The translations under genes were made by a program, and so were the position numbers. Shown piece by piece: positions 51,156 through 62,023 of a stretch of 64,000 nucleotides of DNA; within the stretch, counting starts at the first letter, position 1; every line of letters starts with the position of its first letter. Location of the stretch: positions 26,241 to 90,240 of the forward strand of contig CAZYVT010000009.1 of NCBI GenBank assembly GCA_964651335.1, read 5' to 3'. The DNA is from 2-02-FULL-66-14 sp964651335. GTDB taxonomy: Bacteria; Pseudomonadota; Gammaproteobacteria; Burkholderiales; SG8-39. The notes under the pieces are model-generated. The model ran no database searches and had not been told where the DNA came from. It saw only the letters and a list, made by a program, of their open reading frames with translations.

Positions 51156-53747
51156 ATGATGTTATGGTACTCAGTCCGAGAAGAACGGCTCAGGGTGGTG
51201 CCAGTGCGTACAGGGGTCACCGGAATTCGGCTCGTATTGGCGGCTTGCCTGCTTCTGCCGCTGGTGGTTCATGCTGCGGGACTGGGACGGCTGGCGCTCT
51301 TTTCCTCGCTGGGCGAACCGCTCCGCGCGGAAGTGGAGATCGTGGCGCTGCAGCCGGGAGACGAGGATTCGCTCGCAGCCAGGCTTGCCTCAGCGGAAGC
51401 GTTCCGGCTGGCGGGAATCGAATACAACCCGACATTGCTCACAATCCGCGTCGCGTTGGAGCGGCGCGACGGAAAGCCGCTGGTTCGGCTGACTTCAGTG
51501 CAACCGATCAACGACCCGTTTGTCGATTTGCTTCTGGAGCTGCAGTGGTCGACGGGACGGCTCGTCCGCGAGTACACGTTCCTCCTCGATCCACCGGGGT
51601 ACAGGGAAAAACCATCCGTTGCTGCTGCACCGGGACAGGCGCAGGCTGTGGCTCCCGCGGCGACGCCCTCCCCGCGACCAGCGCCGGTTGAGGCGCGCCC
51701 GCTCGTTGCGGAGCCCGGCGGCGCGCAAACCTATGAGGTCAGGAAAGGCGACACGCTCGGCAGGATTGCGCGCGAAAACAAGTCCGAGGGCGTGACGTTG
51801 TATCAGATGCTGGTGGCGCTCTACCGGGCCAATCCGGACGCCTTCATCAAAAACAACATCAACCTGGTACGTGCCGGGCGAATCCTGAAAATCCCGGACC
51901 GGGAGGCGGCCGCGTCGGTTGCGACGACGGATGCCAATCGCCTCGTGCAGGCGCATATGGCGGAGTTTGCCGAATACCGCGCGAAGCTCGCTGCGGCAGT
52001 AGCGGCGAGGCCCGCGACGGCGGCTCCGGGGCAACGGGAAGTCGCGGGACGAATTACCGCAAAACCCGAGACACCTCCTTCCGGAGCGGCCAAGGACCAG
52101 TTGAGGCTTTCGAAGGCGGACGTGTCCAAACCTGCGACGCCCTCGGCGCGCGCCGCACGCGAGGATGACAAGATCGCAGCGAACCGCGCACTGCAGGAAG
52201 CGCAGTCCCGTGTCACGGACCTCGAAAAGAACGTCACCGATTTGCAGAAGCTGCTGGAAATGAAGAACAAGCAGCTTGCGCAGCTGGAGCAAATAGCGGG
52301 CGCGAAGCCCGCTGCTGCGCCGCCGGCAGCGGCGCCAGAGGCAGCAAAGCCAGCAGCAGCGCCGCAGAAACCTGCGGCCGAAGCCGCGAAGCCAGCAGCC
52401 GAAGCACCGAAGCCAGCAGCCGAGACGCCCAAGCCTGCCGCAGCGGCGCCGAAACCGGCGCCAGAGGCTGCAAAGGCATTGGTGCCGGAAAAACCGAAAC
52501 CCAAACAGGCGCCACCGCCGCCGGAGCCGAGTCTGCTGGACGGGTTCCTTGACAACCCGCTCGCGTTGGGCGGACTGGGCGCCGTAGTGGTGCTGCTCGC
52601 CGGGTACGGCACGTGGGCGTGGCGCCGCAAGAGGGCCGCACAATCCAGAGTCCGGGAAAGAGTACTCGGCGCATCTGGCGCTGCAGCGCCGGCGATGGCC
52701 GGTACGGGGGCGCAACAAACCGCCACAGCGGCAGCGGTCGCGGCAGCGATTGCGGCCGCGCCGCCGGGCGTTGCGGCAGCAGAGGGTGATGACGTCGATC
52801 CGATTGCCGAGGCCGACGTCTATCTGGCCTACGGGCGCGACGCCCAAGCCGAGGAAATTCTGAACGAGGGCCTTGGCAAGCATCCGAACCGCGTCGCTTT
52901 ACATGCGAAGCTCCTCGAGGTTTTCGCCCACCGCCACGATACCAAGGCATTTGCGCAGACCGCACTTGCGATCAAGGGACTCACCGCAGGGACAGGTCCG
53001 GATTGGGACAAGGCGAGGAAACTCGGCCGCTCGATCGACCCGGAAAATGACCTGTACGGCGGGGGCGGCGCGGCTGTGGAAAGCCCTCAGCCGGTACCTC
53101 AAGCAGGCGCCGCGCCGACCCCGGCGGTGGATTTTGATCTGGGCGGAGGTGCGGCCGGATCCGGGGAAGCGCCAGGCGCAGAGCCCGCGGCGGCTTCGCT
53201 TGACTTCGATATCGGCGCGACCACAATTGGTGGTGGGGAGAACAAAACGTTCTCGCCGGACAAAACGGTAATCCTCCAGCCGGAACGGGTACCTTCCGCG
53301 AGCGCGTCACGGGACATCGGTCCGGGCGCCGACACGGGGGATGGGAAAAAGGGCGAGGCAAGCCTTGATTTCGATCTGGGCGCGTTGGAGCCTCCGGCAC
53401 CACCGCCCGCATCACCCGCTCCGCCCGAGAGCACGGGATCGCTCGATTTCGACCTGAATCTGGATCTGGGCGGCGCGAAGCCCTCGACTGCACCCGACAC
53501 GGCTGCGGCCCCGGCACCGCTGGATATCACGACAATCAGTCTCGATCTCGGAAAGCCGGCCGTGGCTACGCCCGCGACCAGTTCGGATCCGAAGTGGCAG
53601 GAGGTGGCGACGAAACTTGACCTGGCGAAGGCCTATCAGGAGAGGGGTGACAAAGATGGTGCGCGCGAGCTGCTCGACGAAGTGATCCATCAAGGCGACG
53701 CGGCGCAGCAGAACGAGGCGAAGCAGATGCTCGCCGCCCTGGGATAG
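51156..53747 (+). CDS. fimV: FimV-like LysM and tetratricopeptide membrane protein
   Basis: About 863 residues. A signal peptide ends in HAAGLG, followed by the FimV N-terminal domain (LALFSSLGEPLRAEVEIVAL), a LysM peptidoglycan-binding motif (YEVRKGDTLGRIARENK), a coiled coil near 395-440 and a long Ala/Pro/Lys linker. One membrane helix lies around residues 465-485, and a cytoplasmic acidic tail ends in the FimV C-terminal TPR (LDLAKAYQERGDKDGARELL). FimV links pilus machinery, cAMP signalling and the cell pole. The start is uncertain: ATG 51156 is used, but GTG 51195 nearer the signal peptide is possible. Confidence 0.9.
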   Translation: MMLWYSVREERLRVVPVRTGVTGIRLVLAACLLLPLVVHAAGLGRLALFSSLGEPLRAEVEIVALQPGDEDSLAARLASAEAFRLAGIEYNPTLLTIRVALERRDGKPLVRLTSVQPINDPFVDLLLELQWSTGRLVREYTFLLDPPGYREKPSVAAAPGQAQAVAPAATPSPRPAPVEARPLVAEPGGAQTYEVRKGDTLGRIARENKSEGVTLYQMLVALYRANPDAFIKNNINLVRAGRILKIPDREAAASVATTDANRLVQAHMAEFAEYRAKLAAAVAARPATAAPGQREVAGRITAKPETPPSGAAKDQLRLSKADVSKPATPSARAAREDDKIAANRALQEAQSRVTDLEKNVTDLQKLLEMKNKQLAQLEQIAGAKPAAAPPAAAPEAAKPAAAPQKPAAEAAKPAAEAPKPAAETPKPAAAAPKPAPEAAKALVPEKPKPKQAPPPPEPSLLDGFLDNPLALGGLGAVVVLLAGYGTWAWRRKRAAQSRVRERVLGASGAAAPAMAGTGAQQTATAAAVAAAIAAAPPGVAAAEGDDVDPIAEADVYLAYGRDAQAEEILNEGLGKHPNRVALHAKLLEVFAHRHDTKAFAQTALAIKGLTAGTGPDWDKARKLGRSIDPENDLYGGGGAAVESPQPVPQAGAAPTPAVDFDLGGGAAGSGEAPGAEPAAASLDFDIGATTIGGGENKTFSPDKTVILQPERVPSASASRDIGPGADTGDGKKGEASLDFDLGALEPPAPPPASPAPPESTGSLDFDLNLDLGGAKPSTAPDTAAAPAPLDITTISLDLGKPAVATPATSSDPKWQEVATKLDLAKAYQERGDKDGARELLDEVIHQGDAAQQNEAKQMLAALG
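52290..52510 (+). repeat. Ala/Pro/Lys coding repeat in fimV
   Basis: A low-complexity repeat of a roughly 7-11-residue unit like EAPKPAA runs through the FimV linker between the coiled coil and the membrane helix. It is likely a flexible spacer through peptidoglycan and prone to length variation. Confidence 0.7.
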
Positions 53748-53771
53748 AAACGGATTGACCGAGGGGCAGAC

Positions 53772-53802
53772 AAGCCGCGGCGCGCGAGCGTACGCGGCTT
53801 TT
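53772..53802 (+). terminator. Possible terminator or hairpin between fimV and truA
   Basis: AAGCCGCG (53772-53779) pairs with CGCGGCTT (53793-53800), followed by only four T in total. It ends a few bases before the truA ATG, so it could end fimV transcription or affect truA translation. Confidence 0.45.
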
Positions 53803-53809
53803 GCATTCT

Positions 53810-54601
53810 ATGCGGATCGCGTTGGGACTCGAATACGACGGCAGCCGGTTCCTGGGCTGGCAGACCCAACCCGGGGGCGGAACGGTGCAAGACGCGCTCG
53901 AGACGGCACTTGCAGCGATTGCAGGGGAACCGATCGCCGTCACCTGTGCAGGACGCACGGATCGCGGGGTGCATGCGCGCGAGCAGGTCGTACACTTCGA
54001 TACCCGGGCAGAACGTCCCGGCACGGCGTGGGTGCGCGGAGTGAACGCGCTACTGCCTGAGAGCGCGGCGGTGCTCTGGTCGTGCCGCGTACCGGAAAGT
54101 TTCCATGCGCGCTATGGCGCGCGCTCACGCACGTACCGATACATTCTCATCAACCGCGCGGTACGGCCGGCACTGTCCGCGCAGGGCGCCGGCTGGATGC
54201 ACGCGCCGCTCGACGTCGCGGCGATGCGTGAGGCGGCGCGGTATCTCGTCGGCGAGCACGACTTCTCGGCTTTCCGCTCTGCGGAGTGCCAGGCAAAGAC
54301 GGCCGTGAGAACGCTGCACGAGCTCGCGATCGATCGCGCAGGGAATCGCATCGATTTCCTGCTGCGGGCGAATGGGTTTCTGCATCACATGGTGCGCAAC
54401 ATCGTCGGTACGCTGGTGCGGGTCGGCAAGGGCGCGCGCGGCCCGGCGTGGGCGCAGGAAGTTCTGGAATCGCGCGACCGCGGCCGCGCTGCGCCGACAT
54501 TCTCTCCGCAGGGGCTGTATCTCGAGTCGGTGGAATACGCTCCGTCGTGGAATCTGCCGCGCAGCGGGCCTGCGCCGCTCGTGACCCCGCTTGAGCCGTG
54601 A
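53810..54601 (+). CDS. truA: tRNA pseudouridine(38-40) synthase
   Basis: A 263-residue enzyme that makes pseudouridine in the tRNA anticodon stem. The start LGLEYDGSRFLGWQTQ and the catalytic Asp in CAGRTDRGVHAREQVVHF (family core) are present, as are SFHARYGARSRTYRY and the C-terminal FLHHMVRNIVGTL. A TTG three codons earlier (53801) is less likely than the ATG at 53810. The stop overlaps trpF (GTGA). Confidence 0.96.
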   Translation: MRIALGLEYDGSRFLGWQTQPGGGTVQDALETALAAIAGEPIAVTCAGRTDRGVHAREQVVHFDTRAERPGTAWVRGVNALLPESAAVLWSCRVPESFHARYGARSRTYRYILINRAVRPALSAQGAGWMHAPLDVAAMREAARYLVGEHDFSAFRSAECQAKTAVRTLHELAIDRAGNRIDFLLRANGFLHHMVRNIVGTLVRVGKGARGPAWAQEVLESRDRGRAAPTFSPQGLYLESVEYAPSWNLPRSGPAPLVTPLEP

Positions 54602-55218
54602 GAACGCGCGTCAAAATCTGCGGCATCACCCGGCCCGAGGACCTGCGCGCCGCGGCGGAAGCGGGCGCGGACGCGTTCGGGCTGGTGTTCTATCGGCCGA
54701 GTCCCCGCTTTCTGACGCTCGAACGCGCGCGCGAGTTGCGTCGCGCCGCGCCCGCTTTCCTCACGCCGGTCGCCCTGTTCGTCAATCCGGAAGCCGAGGA
54801 GGTGCAGCGCGTGCTCGACGCGGTGCGTCCCGACGTGCTCCAGTTCCACGGCGACGAACCGCCTCAATTCTGCCGCGCATTCGGCGCGCCGTACGTCAAG
54901 GCCTGCCGGGTGAGGAGCGAGGTCGATTTGCTAGAATACTGGCGGCCGTTTTCCGACGCCTGCGCCTGGCTCGCAGATACCTGGGTAGAGGAATACGGCG
55001 GCACCGGCAAGGGATTCGACTGGTCGCGGGTGCCGGCGGAGCGCGCGAGGCCGCTCATTCTGTCAGGGGGTCTGGAACCGCAGAACGTTGGCGAGGCGAT
55101 TCGCCGCGTCAGGCCTTGGGCCGTGGACGTCTCGAGCGGTGTCGAGTCTGCGAAGGGCATCAAGGACGCGGCCAGGATCGCCGCATTCGTCGCCGAGGTC
55201 AGGAATGCAGATGGTTGA
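54598..55218 (+). CDS. trpF: Phosphoribosylanthranilate isomerase
   Basis: A 206-residue TIM-barrel enzyme of tryptophan synthesis. The catalytic Cys is in VKICGITRPED and the phosphate-binding loops are in LSGGLEPQNV and DVSSGVES. It follows truA with a GTGA overlap and overlaps trpB by 14 bases, giving the trpFBA order typical of beta- and gammaproteobacteria. Confidence 0.97.
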   Translation: MRTRVKICGITRPEDLRAAAEAGADAFGLVFYRPSPRFLTLERARELRRAAPAFLTPVALFVNPEAEEVQRVLDAVRPDVLQFHGDEPPQFCRAFGAPYVKACRVRSEVDLLEYWRPFSDACAWLADTWVEEYGGTGKGFDWSRVPAERARPLILSGGLEPQNVGEAIRRVRPWAVDVSSGVESAKGIKDAARIAAFVAEVRNADG

Positions 55219-56404
55219 CTTGCCCGATTCACGCGGGCATTTCGGTCCCTATGGCGGCGCATTCGTCGCCGAGACGCTGACGCACGCCCTGGACGAGCTG
55301 CGCGAGGCGTATGCGCAGTGCCGGAAGGACCCGGCGTTCCTTGCCGAGTTCCGCCATGAGCTCAAGCATTACGTCGGGCGGCCCAGCCCGGTCTATCACG
55401 CCAAGCGCTGGTCGGAGCTGCTGGGCGGCGCGCAGATTTATCTCAAGCGCGAAGATCTGAACCATACCGGCGCGCACAAGATCAACAATACGGTCGGGCA
55501 GGCGCTGGTTGCGCGCCGCATGCGCAAGCCCCGCGTGATCGCGGAAACGGGAGCGGGCCAGCACGGCGTTGCGGCCGCAACGGTCGCCGCGCGCTACGCG
55601 ATGCAGTGCGTGGTGTACATGGGCTCCGAGGACATCGAACGGCAGTCGGCGAACGTCTACCGCATGAAGCTGCTCGGCGCGACCGTCGTGCCGGTGAATT
55701 CGGGCTCCAGGACTCTCAAGGACGCGCTCAACGAAGCGATGCGCGACTGGGCGACGAACGTCGAAGATACGTTCTACATCATCGGCACGGTCGCAGGCCC
55801 GCATCCCTACCCGATGATGGTGCGGGACTTCCAGTCGGTCATTGGCGAGGAATGCAGGATCCAGATGCCCGAGCTCACCGGCCGGCAGCCCGACGCGGTG
55901 ATCGCCTGCGTAGGCGGCGGGTCGAACGCGATGGGGATCTTCTACCCGTATCTGGCCGACGAACGAGTTCGGCTGATCGGAGTGGAGGCCGCGGGCGAAG
56001 GCCTTGCCACCGGCAGGCACGCCGCCTCGCTCTGCGCGGGAAAGCCGGGCGTGCTGCATGGCAACCGGACGTACCTGCTGCAAGATGCGAACGGCCAGAT
56101 CATGGAAACACACTCGATCTCGGCGGGGCTCGATTACCCGGGCGTCGGTCCGGAGCACGCCTGGCTCAAGGACTCGGGTCGCGCGGAATACGTGGCGGTG
56201 ACCGACGATGAGGCGCTGCAGGCATTTCACGATCTGTGTCACTACGAGGGCATCATGCCGGCGCTCGAGTCGGCGCACGCGCTCGCCTACGCCGCAAAGA
56301 TCGCGCCGTCGCTGCCTGCGGATCGGTTGCTTCTGGTCAATCTCTCCGGGCGCGGCGACAAGGACATGCACATCGTCGCGGCGAACTCCGGCATCCGGTT
56401 CTGA
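55205..56404 (+). CDS. trpB: Tryptophan synthase beta chain
   Basis: A 399-residue PLP enzyme that joins indole and serine. The start MQMVDLPDSRGHFGPYGG, the PLP-binding Lys in NHTGAHKINN, the ETGAGQHGVA motif and the GGGSNAMG phosphate loop are conserved. ATG at 55205 matches family N-termini better than ATG 55211. The stop overlaps trpA (TGATG). Confidence 0.97.
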   Translation: MQMVDLPDSRGHFGPYGGAFVAETLTHALDELREAYAQCRKDPAFLAEFRHELKHYVGRPSPVYHAKRWSELLGGAQIYLKREDLNHTGAHKINNTVGQALVARRMRKPRVIAETGAGQHGVAAATVAARYAMQCVVYMGSEDIERQSANVYRMKLLGATVVPVNSGSRTLKDALNEAMRDWATNVEDTFYIIGTVAGPHPYPMMVRDFQSVIGEECRIQMPELTGRQPDAVIACVGGGSNAMGIFYPYLADERVRLIGVEAAGEGLATGRHAASLCAGKPGVLHGNRTYLLQDANGQIMETHSISAGLDYPGVGPEHAWLKDSGRAEYVAVTDDEALQAFHDLCHYEGIMPALESAHALAYAAKIAPSLPADRLLLVNLSGRGDKDMHIVAANSGIRF

Positions 56405-57197
56405 TGTCCCGCATTTCGACCAGGTTCGCGGCGCTTGCGGCGGCTCATCGCAAGGCCCTGATTCCCTACATCACCGCGGGCGATCCCGATCCTTCCCTCA
56501 CCGCCGGCCTGATGCATGCGCTGACCGAGTCGGGGGCGGACATCCTCGAGTTGGGGGTGCCGTTCTCCGACCCCATGGCCGACGGCCCGGTCATTCAGCG
56601 TTCCTCCGAGCGCGCGCTCGCGAAGGGCGTGTCGCTCACGGCGGTGCTCGGCATGGTGCGCGAGTTCCGTGCCAGGGACGCTGACACCCCGGTGGTGCTG
56701 ATGGGATACGCCAACCCGGTCGAAGCGATGGGCGCTGAGAGCTTCGCTGCCGCCGCCGCATCCGCGGGCGTGGACGGCGTGATCGTGGTGGATTATCCGC
56801 CCGAGGAGTGTGCGCAGTTCGCCGACCTCGCGCGCCAGCACGGCATCGACCCGATTTTCCTGCTTGCGCCTACGTCGACGGATCAACGCATTCAGGCTGT
56901 CGGGCGGGTCGGGAGCGGGTACCTGTATTACGTGTCACTCAAGGGGGTGACGGGTGCCGCGAATCTCGACCTCGCGGAAGTCGCCGCGCGCATCCCGAAA
57001 ATCCGCGCCGCGACGAAGCTGCCGATCGGCATCGGCTTCGGGATCCGCGATGCGGAAACGGCGCGGAAACTCGCCCAGACCGCGGATGCAGTGATCATCG
57101 GCAGCCGGATCATCCAGGAGATCGAAGCCGCGGGCCCGGAGCACGCCGTCACCCGCGTGAAAGCCCTGCTCGCACCCATTCGCGCGGCGCTGGACGC

Positions 57198-57201
<4 letters not shown>
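56404..57201 (+). CDS. trpA: Tryptophan synthase alpha chain
   Basis: A 265-residue TIM-barrel subunit that splits indole-3-glycerol phosphate. The catalytic Glu is in ILELGVPFSDPMADGPVIQ, the Asp in IVVDYPPEE, and the phosphate loop in GIGFGIRD. The ATG overlaps the trpB stop by one base, and the stop overlaps accD (ATGA). Confidence 0.97.
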
Positions 57202-58063
<862 letters not shown>

Positions 58064-58067
<4 letters not shown>

Positions 58068-59338
58068 CCGGACGGACGCTCGCCGGCTGGCTCGAGTACA
58101 TCGAGCGGCAGCATCCGAAGACGATCGCGCTGGGCCTGGAACGCGTCTCCGAGGTGCTCGACGGACTGGAGATTGCGTTCGGCTGCCCGGTGATCACGGT
58201 CGGCGGCACCAACGGCAAGGGCTCGACCTGCGCGATGCTCGCGTCGATCCTCGGCAGCGCCGGCTACCGGGTGGGGCTCTACACTTCACCGCACCTGTTG
58301 CGCTACAACGAGCGTGTGCGGCTCTGCGGGCGCGAGGCAGAGGATGCCGCGCTCTGCGAGGCATTTGCGGTGGTGGAGCGTGCGCGCACAGGCATCGCGC
58401 TGACCTATTTCGAGTACGGGACGCTCGCCGCGGCGTGGCTGTTCGCGCGCGAGCAGCTCGATGCGGTTGTCCTCGAGGTCGGTCTCGGCGGGCGTCTCGA
58501 CGCGGTCAACCTGTTCGACGCCGACTGCGCGGTGCTGACCAGCGTCGCGATCGATCACGTCGAATACCTCGGCCACTCGCGTGAGGAGATCGGGCGCGAA
58601 AAATCCGGGATCTTTCGCGCCGGCAGGCCCGCGGTGGTCGCCGAGCCCGACCCACCACGAAGCGTATTCGAAGAGGCGCGGCGCCTGGGCGCACGCCTGC
58701 ATTGGATCGGTCGCGAGTTCGGGTACTCGGCGGAGGGGCCGCAATGGTCGTTCTGGGGACCCGCGGGGAAGCGTCACGGCCTGGCGCACCCGGCGCTGCG
58801 CGGATCGGTGCAGCTGCGCAACGCCGCAGCGGCGCTTGCCGCGCTCGACGCGCTGCAGGAGCGACTGCCCATTGCGATGCAGGATGTGCGGCGCGGGCTC
58901 GCCACGGTGACGCTACCAGGCCGGTTCCAGGTGCTGCCGGGCCGGCCGCAGATCGTGCTGGATGTCGCACACAACCCGGAGGCGGCAGCGATCCTGGCGC
59001 AGAACCTGGCGGCGAGCGCCTATGCGCCGGAGACGATCGGTGTATTCGGCATGCTGCGCGACAAGGACGTCGCCGGCGTGGTGCGTGCGTTGGCGCCACG
59101 ACTGACGCGCTGGCATCTCGCCGGACTTGGCGGACCGAGAGGCGCAGGCGCGCTCGACCTTGCCCGCATTCTCGGCGAAACGGGCGTCACGGCGCCGATG
59201 TTCGTGCACGAGAGCACGGCAGCGGCGCTCGATGCGGCGCGCGGCGAGGCGGGCGAGAATGATAAAATTGTCGTTTTCGGATCGTTCTTCACGGTCGCGG
59301 CAGCGATTGCGCAGCTCGAGTCGCGCAGAGATGGCTGA
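58064..59338 (+). CDS. folC: Bifunctional folylpolyglutamate/dihydrofolate synthase
   Basis: A 424-residue Mur-ligase-family enzyme. The ATP-binding ITVGGTNGKGSTCAML, the YTSPHLLRYNERVR segment, the second-domain motif EVGLGGRLDAVN and the C-terminal LDVAHNPEAA and FGSFFTVAAA are present. It adds glutamate to dihydropteroate and folates. The GTG start overlaps accD and the stop overlaps the dedD start region. Confidence 0.96.
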
Positions 59339-59933
59339 ATCCCAGGAAATCAACACGCTCCGGCGCCGCGGCAGGCGCCGCCTCGTAGGCGCCATCGCGC
59401 TGGTGCTGCTGGCGGTGATCGTGCTGCCGATGGTGTTCGACTCGGAGCCCAGGCAAAGCGCGCCGCCCGTCAGCGTGCGCATCCCGAGCGAAGATGACGC
59501 CGGTTTTTCGCCGAAGGTGACGCCGAAGGCACCCGCGGCGCCGCAGGCGCCGCAGCCCGGCGCCGCCGCGCCAGCGGAACCGCAGAAGCCTGCGCCGAAA
59601 GTGGAAGCGAAGTCGGAGGAAAAGCGCGCGCCCAAAGCGGCCGACAAGGCCTCCGGCGCCGACGTGGAGCGCGCGCGCGCCGAGGCTGCCATTGCCGGCG
59701 AGCAGTTCGTTGTGCCAGTCGCAGCGCTGGCGGACCCGGAGAAGGTCAAGGAACTTTCGGCCAGGCTTGCGGAAGCGAAGTTGCCCTACTACACGGAGCC
59801 GATCGCCACGGCCAAAGGCACGGTCACGCGCGTGCGCGTGGGTCCGTTCGGTGACCGGGGCGCTGCGGAAAAGGCGCTGGAGCGGCTCAAGCTCCTCGGC
59901 CTGAAGCCGGGTGGCGTCGTCGGCAAGTCGTGA
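59331..59933 (+). CDS. dedD: SPOR-domain cell-division protein (DedD-like)
   Basis: A 200-residue bitopic protein. A basic N-terminus (RRRGRRR) precedes one membrane helix at residues ~19-36, an Ala/Pro/Lys linker (~60-110) and a C-terminal SPOR domain (~122-198; FVVPVAALADPEKVKEL, then VTRVRVGPFGDRGAAEKAL). SPOR domains bind denuded septal peptidoglycan. The folC-dedD-cvpA-purF order supports the call. It overlaps folC by eight bases and cvpA by four. Confidence 0.88.
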   Translation: MAESQEINTLRRRGRRRLVGAIALVLLAVIVLPMVFDSEPRQSAPPVSVRIPSEDDAGFSPKVTPKAPAAPQAPQPGAAAPAEPQKPAPKVEAKSEEKRAPKAADKASGADVERARAEAAIAGEQFVVPVAALADPEKVKELSARLAEAKLPYYTEPIATAKGTVTRVRVGPFGDRGAAEKALERLKLLGLKPGGVVGKS

Positions 59934-60421
59934 GCTGGCTTGACTACGCGGTAATCGGCCTGCTCGTTGTATCGATCGCCTGGGGCGCGTGGCGCGGACT
60001 GGTCCGCGAAGTGATATCCATCCTGGGCTGGGTCATTGCATTTCTTGCAGCGAACCTGTTCGCCGGCCCGCTCGGCCAGGCGATGCCGGCCGAAATTCCG
60101 ACTCCCGAACTGAGGCTGGGTGTCGCGTTCGTCGCCGTGTTCATCGGTTCGCTCATCGCCACCTCGTTGCTCGGACTGTTGCTGTCGAAGCTGGTGAAAG
60201 CGGTCGGGCTTGGCGGTCCCGACCGCGTGCTGGGCGCTGCGTTCGGGACCGCGCGCGGCGTGCTCATTCTCGTTGCAGCGGCGTTGCTCGCCGGCCTCAC
60301 CAGCGCGCCGCGGCAGCCGTTCTGGCGCGACTCGGTCGCGGGAGAACCCCTCGCGAGAGCCGCGCTCGCGCTCAAGCCGCTCCTGCCGCAGACGTTTGCC
60401 GAGCGGCTGCGGTATGATTGA
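59930..60421 (+). CDS. cvpA: CvpA-family inner-membrane protein
   Basis: A 163-residue protein with four membrane helices. It starts SWLDYAVIGLLVVSIAWGAWRG, split from REVISILGWVIAF, as the family does. CvpA was first linked to colicin V production and later to envelope stress; the biochemical role is unclear. The GTG start overlaps dedD (GTGA). purF follows after 28 bases. Confidence 0.92.
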   Translation: MSWLDYAVIGLLVVSIAWGAWRGLVREVISILGWVIAFLAANLFAGPLGQAMPAEIPTPELRLGVAFVAVFIGSLIATSLLGLLLSKLVKAVGLGGPDRVLGAAFGTARGVLILVAAALLAGLTSAPRQPFWRDSVAGEPLARAALALKPLLPQTFAERLRYD

Positions 60422-60449
60422 CCTTTAACGATCCGCGGGGACGGTTCCC

Positions 60450-61967
60450 GTGTGCGGCATTCTCGGCATCGTCGCGCGTTCGCCGGTCAATCAGCTCCTC
60501 TACGACGGGCTGCTGTTGCTGCAGCACCGCGGCCAGGACGCCGCAGGCATCGTCACGGCCGAGGGCAAGACGTTTCACATGCACAAGGGCAGCGGCATGG
60601 TGCGGGATGTGTTTCGTACCCGCAACATGCGGGCGCTTCCCGGGAACATCGGCATCGCGCATTGCCGCTATCCGACGGCGGGATCGGCATACAACTCCGC
60701 GGAGGCGCAGCCGTTCTACGTCAACTCGCCGTTCGGCATCGTTCTCGGGCACAACGGCAACCTGACGAATACCGACACCCTCAAGGAGGAGATGTTCAGG
60801 CAGGACCTGCGGCACATCAACACCAATTCGGATTCCGAGGTGTTGCTGAACGTCCTGGCGCATGAGCTGGAAAGCGCATCGGTCAGGCTGAGGCTCGAGC
60901 CGCAGACGATCTTCAACGCCGTTTCGGCGGTGCACCGGCGCGTGCGCGGCGCCTACGCCGTGATCGCCATGATCGCCGGGCACGGGGTGCTCGCATTCCG
61001 CGATCCATACGGCATCCGTCCGGCGGTCATCGGCTACAACGAGACCGACCACGGGACCGAGTACATGATCGCTTCCGAATCGGTCGCGGTCGAGGCGCTT
61101 GGCTTCCGGGTGCTGCGCGACATCGCGCCCGGCGAGGCCGTATTCCTCGACGAAGAAGGCGGTTTCTTCAGCCAGCAGTGCGCGGAGAGCGCCTCGCTCA
61201 ACCCGTGCATCTTCGAGTACGTGTACCTGGCGCGGCCGGATTCGCTCCTCGACGGAGCCTCGGTGTACGAAACAAGGCTGAAGATGGGCGAAAGGCTGGT
61301 CGAAAAGATCCGGCGCGAGTACCGGCACCTCGAGATCGACGTCGTGATCCCGATTCCGGATTCGAGCCGGCCGACGGCGCTGCAGGTGGCGCTCGGGCTG
61401 GGCGTCCCGTACCGCGAAGGCTTCGTCAAGAACCGCTACATCGGCCGCACCTTCATCATGCCGGGACAGGCGGTTCGCACGCGCTCGGTGCGCCAGAAGC
61501 TGAACGTGATCGCGATGGAGTTCCGCGGCAAGAACGTGCTGCTGGTGGACGATTCGATCGTGCGCGGCACCACCAGCCGCGAGATCGTGCAGATGGCGCG
61601 CGAGTCGGGCGCGAAGAAGGTGTTCTTCGCCTCCTCGGCCCCGCCAGTGCGCTTCCCCAACGTCTACGGCATCGACATGCCGACGCGCGCCGAGCTGATC
61701 GCCGCGCACCGCAGCGAGCAAGAGGTGGCGGCCGAGATCGGCGCCGACGCGCTCATCTACCAGGATCTGGAAGCGCTCAAGGACGCGGTGCGCAAGGCCA
61801 ACCCGCGGCTGGCGCGCTTCGAGACCTCGTGCTTCGACGGCATCTACGTCACCGGCGACGTCACCAGCGACTACCTGCAGACCATCGAGACCCGGCGCGA
61901 CGCCGCGCGCGACGCCGGGGAGGACGATACCGCCCAGCTCGACCTCAACCTGGTGGCGAGCGGCTGA
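60450..61967 (+). CDS. purF: Amidophosphoribosyltransferase
   Basis: A 505-residue enzyme of the first step in purine synthesis. The GTG initiator is followed by the N-terminal nucleophile Cys2 (CGILGIV). The glutaminase motifs HRGQDAAGI and HNGNLTN and the PRPP loop VLLVDDSIVRGTT are complete. It lies in the cvpA-purF pair common to proteobacteria. Confidence 0.97.
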   Translation: MCGILGIVARSPVNQLLYDGLLLLQHRGQDAAGIVTAEGKTFHMHKGSGMVRDVFRTRNMRALPGNIGIAHCRYPTAGSAYNSAEAQPFYVNSPFGIVLGHNGNLTNTDTLKEEMFRQDLRHINTNSDSEVLLNVLAHELESASVRLRLEPQTIFNAVSAVHRRVRGAYAVIAMIAGHGVLAFRDPYGIRPAVIGYNETDHGTEYMIASESVAVEALGFRVLRDIAPGEAVFLDEEGGFFSQQCAESASLNPCIFEYVYLARPDSLLDGASVYETRLKMGERLVEKIRREYRHLEIDVVIPIPDSSRPTALQVALGLGVPYREGFVKNRYIGRTFIMPGQAVRTRSVRQKLNVIAMEFRGKNVLLVDDSIVRGTTSREIVQMARESGAKKVFFASSAPPVRFPNVYGIDMPTRAELIAAHRSEQEVAAEIGADALIYQDLEALKDAVRKANPRLARFETSCFDGIYVTGDVTSDYLQTIETRRDAARDAGEDDTAQLDLNLVASG

Positions 61968-61970
61968 CAG

Positions 61971-61979
61971 TGCTATAAT
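61971..61979 (+). promoter_or_regulatory. Extended -10 promoter before the assembly gap
   Basis: TGCTATAAT is a perfect extended -10 (TG, one base, TATAAT at 61974-61979), just after the purF stop. No fitting -35 was seen. Transcription would start about at the gap. It may drive metZ or a short RNA ending at the terminator at 62024-62053. Confidence 0.6.
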
Positions 61980-61990
61980 TTTCGCACGCG

Positions 61991-62000
61991 NNNNNNNNNN
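61991..62000. other. Assembly gap (ten N)
   Basis: Exactly ten N in a row between purF and metZ. This length is a conventional placeholder, so the true missing length is unknown and may include a repeat or an RNA gene. Confidence 0.98.
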
Positions 62001-62023
62001 AAATTCAGCTAAAGCGTGCCGAC

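Noticed and set aside
52290..52510. Possible CRISPR or tandem DNA repeat in fimV
   Set aside because: The repetition is at protein level (Ala/Pro/Lys) inside an open frame, with imperfect DNA units and no spacers.
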